A stretch of DNA of 64,000 nt from JANQHS01 sp965267505 (GTDB taxonomy: Bacteria; Bacteroidota; Bacteroidia; Cytophagales; CCMP332), in assembly GCA_965267505.1 (NCBI GenBank), contig OZ254081.1, forward strand, positions 3,100,001 to 3,164,000, written 5' to 3'. Made by a program: the position numbers and the translations under genes. This document shows positions 18,083-26,000 of the stretch, in pieces (the first letter of the stretch is position 1; every line of letters begins with the position of its first letter). The notes under the pieces were generated by a model that had not been told where the DNA came from, ran no database searches, and saw only the letters and a program-made list of their open reading frames with translations.

Positions 18083-18904
18083 TTGAAAATCACGAATTAC
18101 ATAATAATCCTTTTCTCATTTTCATTGCTAGTGCTATCGGGCTGTAGCTCACAGGGAAATGAGAAAAAACTATCTAGACAGGCTGAAAACGAACAAATTC
18201 AGGTTCTAGAAGTAGTCGTTCCCGGCATTCAGGATGAAGCCACATCCATTTGGCGGACCATCAATGATCTGGAATTCCTCGAATCTCAGGGTTATCAGAT
18301 AAGCTTACCAAATCATTGGGGCATTGATTCCTTGAAAGCCAAATCGAGGGCAGGCGGATTTGGGAACGAAGATTATCCTCAAATAGTGGAAATGCTTGAA
18401 AATGGTCAATACGACGTGAAGGACTATGAAATCGCTTTGGATAAAGTAAATGCGGAGAAAGATTTGATTGAGGAAATAATAACGACGATAAAGGAGAAGA
18501 AGGATGGATGGGATTGGGAATTCAAAGTGTTTCAGCCATACAAGGCGGTTTTCACCATATATGGAACAGGAGGGAGCTATGACCCGGATTTAGGGAAGGT
18601 GACTTTGTTTACCACACGTAAGGGGGATTTCAAAAGATATGAAAGCCCAGCGTATACCATTATTCATGAGATCGTTCATATGGGGCTTGAAGAATCTATT
18701 GTTCAAAAATACCAGCTTAGTCATGGCGACAAAGAACGCTTGGTTGATCGATTCGTTTATATTCACTTCAGAGAATTATTGCCGGGATATAAGATCCAGA
18801 ATATGGGCAATCCGAGGCTAGATGACTTGCTCAGTACGCCCGAAGACTTTGTTTCCTTGGATGGAATTATGGAAGAATATTCAAGGAGCTCTGAAGAGGA
18901 GTAA
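18083..18904 (+). CDS. Lipoprotein with zincin-like HExxH motif
   Basis: 273 residues starting at TTG 18083, which gives a lipoprotein signal ending VLSGC. The middle is helical and charged. Near residue 193 lies TIIHEIVHMGLEESIVQ, an HExxH metal-binding motif followed by a downstream glutamate, and then a HGDKERLVDRFV segment that could supply the third ligand side. This is the layout of small gluzincin-type peptidases, but the family is not recognised. Likely anchored in the outer membrane facing the periplasm. It is the last gene before the accessory island. Confidence 0.6.
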   Translation: MKITNYIIILFSFSLLVLSGCSSQGNEKKLSRQAENEQIQVLEVVVPGIQDEATSIWRTINDLEFLESQGYQISLPNHWGIDSLKAKSRAGGFGNEDYPQIVEMLENGQYDVKDYEIALDKVNAEKDLIEEIITTIKEKKDGWDWEFKVFQPYKAVFTIYGTGGSYDPDLGKVTLFTTRKGDFKRYESPAYTIIHEIVHMGLEESIVQKYQLSHGDKERLVDRFVYIHFRELLPGYKIQNMGNPRLDDLLSTPEDFVSLDGIMEEYSRSSEEE

Positions 18905-19328
18905 GCAATCGGATGAGTATCCAATATGTTAAGAATGTTGTCTGTGGGGATGTATTGGAAATTATTAGTTAACATAATATAAATTATACAACAATCACAG
19001 CAATCCTTGTAGTACGAGCTTTTAGCGACTGCTTAACATAAAATCAGTTCCACAACCACGAGTGAAACGAGGCTGTTGTGTGACGATCGATTTGGTGCCC
19101 GGACCGAACTTGTTTCGGGCTTGAAGGAATTGCGGACTTGTTTGAGAATCATTCATAGGAATTGCTGCCAACCCACAAACCCTAAATAAGTGGCTACTCT
19201 GCCACGCCACACCATGCCCTGATCAGTACGATTGGTCAATTTGATTTCAAATATGTCATTCTTGGCCATTTAGAACTTTTCTATAAACACTTGCATGTCA
19301 ACGATTTGTTTTGATACGAGCCCCTTGG
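18905..19328. other. Gene-poor stretch at the left edge of the island
   Basis: No convincing gene was found. A 38-residue minus-strand frame (19269 to 19153, starting MAKNDIFEIKLTNRTDQG) follows the next gene in the same direction and could be a small protein or the start of a broken one, because another minus frame stays open after it. The 12-mer TTAACATAATAT at 18969-18980 recurs at 20157-20168. Confidence 0.4.
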
Positions 19329-19943
19329 CTATAGGGTCGAATATTGATCATAGTCTGTTAAATAGCCTGCGCCCAGCTTCTCTATGGCGAGCTTTATACT
19401 CGCCTCTGTAATTTCCTTTTGATCATCAAACAACTCCTTGTCGGAAACAAATGTTTTGGTCTCTCTTAGCTCAACTGCAAGACTCCCATTTCCAATATCA
19501 ATCGATATAAGTTTACCATAGGCTGAACCAATGCAAATCCCTCCATTAACTCGAGTGTAAAATTGCTCTCCAGCTTCTCCCTGAACAATCGCAGGAGTTT
19601 TGATCAACATCTCCCTAAGAGCTTCTGGAGGGTTTAATTCTGGATTAAAACGTTGTGAAATTCTCTGCGCCACATGTTTATTGAAGCCAATTAATGTGAT
19701 TTGATGTGGCGGTAATGGAATTAAACCATACCAGGTAAACCAGTTGTTTTGAATCCGTTTGACATGAAGACTGCATTGTCCTGCAAAATCAGGTCTATAA
19801 ACAATTAACCAATTATTGCCTCTTTTAGATGTATGGTTGTATGCATTCCTTTCAGTGGAATTAAAATTTCTCATCCTCACATGTTCGCCCAATTCATAGA
19901 AGTAGTCTCGTACCACTTCTAAGACAAACTCGCCATCCTTCAT
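19329..19943 (-). CDS. Unknown island-border protein
   Basis: 204 residues from ATG 19943; a TTG start inside a tandem duplication could add twelve. No family is recognised with confidence. The C-terminal half contains LIGFNKHVAQRISQRF, then a GGICIGSAYGKLISIDI strand pair and a KTFVSDKEL segment. This order (His/Arg-rich helix, beta hairpin, TFVSD) faintly recalls small RNase-toxin-like folds such as DUF4258, but that is speculation. It lies on the same strand as the nuclease operon, 230 bases downstream of it, and a 25-bp tandem duplication sits directly upstream of its start. Confidence 0.5.
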   Translation of the reverse strand: MKDGEFVLEVVRDYFYELGEHVRMRNFNSTERNAYNHTSKRGNNWLIVYRPDFAGQCSLHVKRIQNNWFTWYGLIPLPPHQITLIGFNKHVAQRISQRFNPELNPPEALREMLIKTPAIVQGEAGEQFYTRVNGGICIGSAYGKLISIDIGNGSLAVELRETKTFVSDKELFDDQKEITEASIKLAIEKLGAGYLTDYDQYSTL

Positions 19944-19992
19944 TCCCTTGACAATCACCCTTAACAATTCCCTTGACAATCACCCTTAACAA
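19943..19992. repeat. 25-bp perfect tandem duplication
   Basis: The 25-base unit beginning TTCCCTTGACAATCACCC is repeated exactly, head to tail (19943-19967 and 19968-19992). It ends at the ATG of the minus-strand gene. Because 25 is not a multiple of three, it shifts any reading frame that used to cross this point. Confidence 0.85.
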
Positions 19993-20033
19993 TGTTTTGA
20001 ATCAAATCCATCTGTAACCCGGACCGCTGGGCT

Positions 20034-20060
20034 CATACTTTTCCATTGATGAAAAGTATG
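20034..20060. other. Perfect 10-bp hairpin downstream of the nuclease operon
   Basis: CATACTTTTC (20034-20043) and GAAAAGTATG (20051-20060) form a perfect 10-bp stem with a 7-base loop. It lies 114 bases after the stop of the minus-strand operon. There is no T-run on either strand directly after it, so it is not a standard intrinsic terminator; it may stabilise the transcript end or be a recombination remnant. Confidence 0.5.
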
Positions 20061-20173
20061 CAAAAATCTAGACAAAATAAAGTTTCCTCGCTCAAGGCCA
20101 GCGCATGGCCCGCTATTCTGTCAGGCCCACCCACCAGGACGCAGATTTGATTCTACTTAACATAATATTTATT

Positions 20174-21307
20174 TCATAATGTATTTGGATTCAAAGATCC
20201 TTGGTCAAGATTTGCGATGAATGAATTAGGAATTCTTCCAGACGATTTAATAGCCTCCTGAAATTTGTCTTCCATCCATTTTGCTCCAAATTCACTAAGC
20301 TGTACATCAGCTTGTTGTCTTACTGCCATCCAAGGATCAATATTCCCTCCATTTTCTAATTCATAGTTTCCGGAAGTTGATTGATAACTATCAAAGCCTA
20401 AATCATTAATTAATTGACTAACTAAGGGACAATCGCCCATTATCCCATCAATAAACTCGGTATTCTTCACTCGGATATATGTTCCCCAATGATTTTTCCA
20501 GTTTCTAAGTCCGATTTCATACTTAGATGCCATATCTCTTGAATCTACATGCTCTAAAGCTTCACCTTTCCCAAATATTGCCATATCTGAACCATGAAGC
20601 ATGCGTGCCATATAGACTATATCACCCGTTCTATACCTTCTAGGTCTACCCTTTCCATTTGGGAAGCAGACTGCATAATGACAATGAGCTCTATCTACCT
20701 CATCTCTAGCTGCAAAATTTAAGTCCACTCTGTTATCTGACTTTCCAAAGAATTTGATAAAATACCTCTTGGAAACTATTTTTTCATTTGGATCAGCCCC
20801 ATGATCAGGTAAATTATTTGCAGTCATGACTTTTTCAGACTTTTGGATTTCCTTTCTCCAATCCTGAATCATGTTCTTATTGAGAGAAGATCCATTCAGA
20901 CTCCACAATTCATCAAAATAGTCTTTTGCTTCTTGAATGATTTTCTTATCAACGGATCTAACTCCTAGTTCTTTATTCTTGAAAAATCCTCCTGATGTGA
21001 AATTGGCTGAAGCTATAATCACCGAACTATAATCAAACATGTAGCTCTTGGTATGAAGTCCTTTTATACCTTTTACTTCAATACTTGCATCTAAGAACCT
21101 TTCTAGTGCATTCAAACTAGAAACACCACTTCGAAAATCATTAAGATTAAATCTTGTAATAATCCGTACTTGTTTTGATCCCCGGTTATCAATAAGCTTA
21201 TTTGCCAAATGAGCACCAATAAATGGAGAAATGATTGACACGGAATTGCAAGATTTCAGATCATATAAGAATACTTTTATCCAATCGGATTTAATGACTT
21301 TATTCAT
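20174..21307 (-). CDS. Phospholipase D-fold nuclease with C-terminal EVE/PUA-like domain
   Basis: 377 residues. The first ~150 form one PLD unit: SIISPFIGAHLANKLI, then the HKD motif H85-x-K87-x4-D92 (LHTKSYMFDYSS) followed by IIASANFTSGGF (Ser and Asn of the GSxN element). One HKD per chain implies a dimeric active site, as in Nuc/BfiI-like nucleases. Residues ~180-320 look like an EVE/PUA-type fold (RYFIKFFGK, then RRYRTGDIVYMARM and AIFGKGEA). Such domains in defence proteins can read modified bases. It is the last gene of the Xre-STAND operon, 6 bases after the 150-residue gene. The EVE-like call is tentative. Confidence 0.65.
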   Translation of the reverse strand: MNKVIKSDWIKVFLYDLKSCNSVSIISPFIGAHLANKLIDNRGSKQVRIITRFNLNDFRSGVSSLNALERFLDASIEVKGIKGLHTKSYMFDYSSVIIASANFTSGGFFKNKELGVRSVDKKIIQEAKDYFDELWSLNGSSLNKNMIQDWRKEIQKSEKVMTANNLPDHGADPNEKIVSKRYFIKFFGKSDNRVDLNFAARDEVDRAHCHYAVCFPNGKGRPRRYRTGDIVYMARMLHGSDMAIFGKGEALEHVDSRDMASKYEIGLRNWKNHWGTYIRVKNTEFIDGIMGDCPLVSQLINDLGFDSYQSTSGNYELENGGNIDPWMAVRQQADVQLSEFGAKWMEDKFQEAIKSSGRIPNSFIANLDQGSLNPNTL

Positions 21308-21313
21308 AACCCA

Positions 21314-21766
21314 TTAGAGATTTGCTATTTGTAAATCGAATGAATATTCCTTCAATTGTTTAATCGTATTCTTATTCGGATTTATCCCATACTCAGGATT
21401 CTTGACTGCTGAGTCTGTGAATAGCCGATTTGGTTCATTCCAAACAGTGCTTGGGAATAGATACTTGGTTGGTTTCTGTCCATCCACAAACAGCACTAAT
21501 CCTATCCAAAGATCATCTCTTAAACCTCCTTCAAGATCAGATTTAGACACAAAAACATAGTTTGTTTTCTCAATATTGATCTGACGGCATAGAATATCGA
21601 ACTCTTGCTCCCCTACTCGATTTATAATCTTAAAATGTGCTCCTTTATGGTTTAGACAAGTTTGAGTAACATGATGATTTTCAGATAGTAAGAAAGCGGT
21701 TTTCATGATGGTCTCTGCTAGTTGATCTAGCTTAGAAAGTGGACGGAGTTGAGACCATTGATTCAT
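21314..21766 (-). CDS. Unknown 150-residue operon protein (possible degenerate nuclease-fold partner)
   Basis: The protein is small and soluble. Its start overlaps the stop of the zinc-ribbon nuclease by 4 bases (ATGA), so translation is probably coupled. The core alternates strands: AHFKIINRVGEQEFDILCRQ, NYVFVSKSD, DDLWIGLVLFVDG, then KYLFPSTVWNEP. This recalls the second half of DUF4365-type or similar restriction-endonuclease-like folds, but no D..ExK set is visible, so it could be a scaffold or immunity-like subunit. No family is firmly recognised. It lies between two predicted nucleases. Confidence 0.55.
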   Translation of the reverse strand: MNQWSQLRPLSKLDQLAETIMKTAFLLSENHHVTQTCLNHKGAHFKIINRVGEQEFDILCRQINIEKTNYVFVSKSDLEGGLRDDLWIGLVLFVDGQKPTKYLFPSTVWNEPNRLFTDSAVKNPEYGINPNKNTIKQLKEYSFDLQIANL

Positions 21767-23031
21767 ACTATTTCATTCAAATAATCACAAACCTTTCCAG
21801 ACGGTACAATTACTATTTTAGAACTTGTTGACTTAGCCTCATTAATGAGTTCAGGATCAGATATGTTGGTCATTAAAGAAAATCTCACATATTCATAATT
21901 ACCGTCAATTTCGATCAACTTTTGTCTTCTTTTCCCAATCTTGCTTAATGCATCTCTTAAATTGTGTAGTTGTGTATCCTCGGGTCTATCAGTCTTGAAT
22001 TGCTTTACTTCAATAATCTCAAGAATTCCTTGATTTTTAGTTATGGCAATATCAATCTCGATATCAGGACCAATTATATAATTCTCTAAGAAAGAAATTC
22101 CTTTATCTAGCAAACAGGATTTAATTGCGAAAAAAAGAAGTCCATCCTTGTGTGTAATATGATTGGTTATCTCTGAGTGTATTTTGTAAGGAGCCAAATA
22201 GAAAACTTCCTTATTACAGTTGGGACATTTCAGCTTAACCTTACTAGGTGTAACATTGAGCGAGACATTTCCAGAAAAAACGCCAACATTACAGTTTGTA
22301 CACTCATAGTATGTTTTATAATGACCACCCTGAAGAACATCTATATCATATAGGTTATCAAATAAGTCTAGCCTACTTTGGTAATTATCTTTATCATATA
22401 ATACATCCAGGTAGAAGGCATTAGCATTCATTAGAGCATCAAACTTATGATTGCTGTAGAATTCAGATAGATCATTAATTCCATTGAGAAGCTCTTGAAA
22501 AGAATCTTTCTGGGTTAACCTATTTATCTCATTTTCAATAAAATGCTCTATCGAGTTACTTAATTGATCAAATGATTTTATCTCATCACCTATGAATCCA
22601 TATTTTCTTAGAAACTTCAAAAGCCTCTTTTCAGAAATAACAGATGATGCAATTTCAGTAAGGAAGCGTGTTTGAGTAATTTTAGAACCATTTAGTTTAC
22701 TTACTACTATTTCAAACGGCTTTTCGAACCGAGATTTTAACTTCTGTTCAATTTCAGGATGCTTGATTAATTTCTCTGAGAAAAGACCTTCTAATGCATG
22801 ATTCAATTCAATTTTTTTGCTTTCAATTCTCTCCACCAATCTTTTATCAATCCCTCTCTTCTTCAAAGAATTGGATAGCACTAGTCGTGGTAAATAGGTG
22901 AATTGCTTTTTAGAACCAATCTCAATTTCATCTTTTTCTAAGAGCTGTTCTTTATGATTTAAAAAAATCTCTTGACAAGATTCATTGCCCCAAAATAGGT
23001 TATAGAATTGTTGAAGAACTAGTTTTTCCAT
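21763..23031 (-). CDS. Zinc-ribbon PD-(D/E)XK nuclease
   Basis: 422 residues. The first ~235 are helical and charged. A four-cysteine zinc ribbon follows (C244-x2-C247 and C269-x2-C272, KCPNCNKEVF). Then a PD-(D/E)XK core: IIGPDIEIDIAI supplies the acidic residue at D327, and LEIIEVKQF supplies E341-x-K343. This is a credible DNA nuclease active site. The gene starts 2 bases after the STAND gene's stop, so it is translated in the same operon. A likely job is an effector or a DNA-binding partner of the large NTPase; restriction-type activity is possible. Confidence 0.75.
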   Translation of the reverse strand: MEKLVLQQFYNLFWGNESCQEIFLNHKEQLLEKDEIEIGSKKQFTYLPRLVLSNSLKKRGIDKRLVERIESKKIELNHALEGLFSEKLIKHPEIEQKLKSRFEKPFEIVVSKLNGSKITQTRFLTEIASSVISEKRLLKFLRKYGFIGDEIKSFDQLSNSIEHFIENEINRLTQKDSFQELLNGINDLSEFYSNHKFDALMNANAFYLDVLYDKDNYQSRLDLFDNLYDIDVLQGGHYKTYYECTNCNVGVFSGNVSLNVTPSKVKLKCPNCNKEVFYLAPYKIHSEITNHITHKDGLLFFAIKSCLLDKGISFLENYIIGPDIEIDIAITKNQGILEIIEVKQFKTDRPEDTQLHNLRDALSKIGKRRQKLIEIDGNYEYVRFSLMTNISDPELINEAKSTSSKIVIVPSGKVCDYLNEIV

Positions 23032-23033
23032 TA

Positions 23034-26000
23034 TCAGTGCTCTTTATAGACTATTAGGTTTTCACGAATCAAATACGCATTCGATGATCCTAGTTCAATC
23101 AAAATATCCAAGAGCCACATGAAATCATTTAAATATTGTTTGTTATCCTTAAGCTCTTTTGTATTGGATTGATAGGCTAGTTTTATGAGTTTCTCTCCTT
23201 TTTGGAAATTGATTTTTGACTTATCTTTTGCTTCTTGTATTTCCTTTACTAGCCAAGTAATCCCTTGCGGCATCAAAGTGCTAAAGCCAATTCCAGAAAG
23301 TAATTCTAAAAGGTTATCACTATCATACTTATGAAGCTTTGGGATAGATTCTTTAAAGAATTCCTTGCCTCGTTCTAAAGGCTTCCAATCGGTCGCTTCC
23401 GCTTTCCAATATTTGCAGTGTAACAGAAACTGTCCTGATAATCTTGCCGATTTGTTTTCGTTTATAAGTTCAAAAAATATTTGCCACAGATTCCAAAATC
23501 TATCGCTTATTTCTTGACCATCTTCAGGTCCCATTTTTTGATCCAGAGTTAAATAAACCTGTTCAAAAAAACTTTCTATAAACTCTAACTGATAATGATC
23601 ATTGACGCTGTTATCCAAACTAAGCTTAACCAGTTCGATAAACAATTCACGAACAATTGAGAGGTTAGGGTTAGTCAGTAAAAATTCCGAAATGGTTTTT
23701 TCTAAACTACGTCCTGTATCTAAGTAGCTCGTTGTATTATATCCCTTACTTTCTCTTTTAACAGCATCTAAATGCGTTTTGAAACTATGTAGTAAGTATT
23801 CTTTTACGAAATCTAGATCAACATCAATTGCAATAATTTGATTGATTACATGAACATAGTGAGGTGAATGAGTCTCATAGTCAAATGAGAGATTAGTATT
23901 TTGAATTGTGTATTCATCGGCCAAAATTTTGTCAAATATTACCCTTTCCCTTTTTTCGATTTCCTTTAATTCTTCTTCATCATCATTGTAGTATCTTTTG
24001 CGTCCATATTTCTCTGAAAATTCGGCATAGTGTATTATTCCTAGCGACAAAGAAGTGGCAAAAGTCGGATCGTACTTCCATAGGTTTTGACGTATTGAAT
24101 TAAACAAGCTCTTCTGATGATGATCATTGTGCATCTTTAAGCACACCGCTATCATAAGAGACTTTATCTCAATGTATTTGTCCTCAGAGATTCTCTCTTT
24201 GAATTTTGTGATGTAGCCCAACAAATTAAGCAATGGATCATAGTCCATGAGGTTAACGCTGAAATCTATCCGTCCTCCAAATTCATCGCTTTTTGATACT
24301 ATGATCCCGCATTGCTTGATAACCAAATTCAATACCCACTCAAAATCGCTATCTTCTGGTGCAAGATTTTTTAGTCCTACGTAAGCAAGTTGTCCGGGCA
24401 CAGCAAACATAATTGGAGACCACAAACCTTTACTTTGCGGATTTTCGATTGTAAGCTCGTAATAATCTTTGCATTCTCTCCAAAACTCTATTTCAATTAA
24501 TTCTTTCTCTTTTCCTTCATAATGAGCCTTCACTTTGGACCAATAACCGGCTGCCTTATTACTTTCCTCTCTTTCTTCCTCGAATGAATCTACCATCTCC
24601 TTTACATCACCTTTATATTCAGGTTGAATAGCCACAATATTTGATTGCCCCTCGACCACCTCAGCTTTCCATTGTCTGGTATCCATTTCAGTGAGCATTT
24701 TTCGCCAGTGCAGATCAGCAGGATCTGATTTTTCTATTAGTAAGTCGATTGATTCATGAATTTCTTTATTTATTGAGCCGTCTCGCAGTTGAAAATCCGA
24801 GATAAACCCTAACAAACCTCTATAGTATTTCTTCCTATGTTCCCAGTTTTCAGCTTCTCTTCTTTCTTCATCAAAAAAGTACTCGTCAAACCTCGATTTA
24901 AGAGGGCTGTTAATAAGCATATGGCTTTGATCAGAAGACCATCTACCAGAATCCCAATCTAGAAACTCTCTGCATTGTAAGAAAAAGAGGATTTTAATTC
25001 CAGCTTGTTTAGGATAAGCCATTGCTACGCTAGAAAGCACGGAGGTTATTGCTACGGAATCAGAGTTTAGTATCAAATATTCGAAGCTGAACTGCAGGTT
25101 CTTTGTTGCGGTTTCTGAACCACTCTGACCTAGTTCAAATAGATATCTTTCTAATGACATAAGTACAGACTGTAGCAGATAAGGAGTGACGGTTCCAGTA
25201 CCTCTGAACATTTGCCAAAGTACATAAGAACCAGTTTGACTAATTTCTTTGCCATCAAATTTCAAGGCCAGTTTTACGACATCTGATTTCGCAAAGTCCG
25301 AGTCTTCGTACTTTTTGGATGAATAACTTATAAGGTCAATTATGAAATCAAATGCCTTGATAGGATGATACCAAAGCAATTTGTTAACAAAAGTCTGGTA
25401 CGAACTTGCAGGGAAGTAGTCTCTCTTAAATTTATGTGCAAGTCCAAAATAGGTTTCAACTTCATCTCTTCTCCCAAACCGATCTTCCTTTGGTTTCTTA
25501 TCTTCTTTCCAATGGTCATTGGCCACTGATATTAACAAATCAGGAAAAATTTGAGGCAATGCACCAGAGTGAAGGCCTGAAATACTGTATTCAACGATTT
25601 TTTCGCAGTAGTCTCTGGCTCTATAATCAGTTTCTCTTTCCCTTGGGGAGAGAATTCTACTTGATGCATCAATTAGTAATTCTTCTACTTCATTTTTTAT
25701 TACTGAAGCCAGATGGAATACTAACTCAATTGCATTTTCAATTTGATCATCTCGAAACTTTCGATTGCCCCAAGAAGAATAATCTGACTTTGAATGGTCC
25801 AAGATTTTGAGAATTGAAAGCCCAGCTGATTGAGATTCTGGTGGTAATTCTTGAGATCTGTTATAGTAGATCTTCAACCGCCAATCCACAAGCAAGCCCA
25901 AGATAAGCGGGTTTATAGCTGTTAGTAATTCTATCTTACTGTATATAAACTCAATAACAACTTCCCATCCTGGTCCTTTTGGAACCTGTCTTGAGTCCTT

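Noticed and set aside
19022..19210. 62-residue minus-strand frame left of the island
   Set aside because: No recognisable sequence; it overlaps another minus frame that begins more naturally at ATG 19269. Both are uncertain.
20034..20060. Intrinsic terminator of the defence operon
   Set aside because: The stem is perfect but no T-run follows on the minus strand, so it is listed only as a hairpin.
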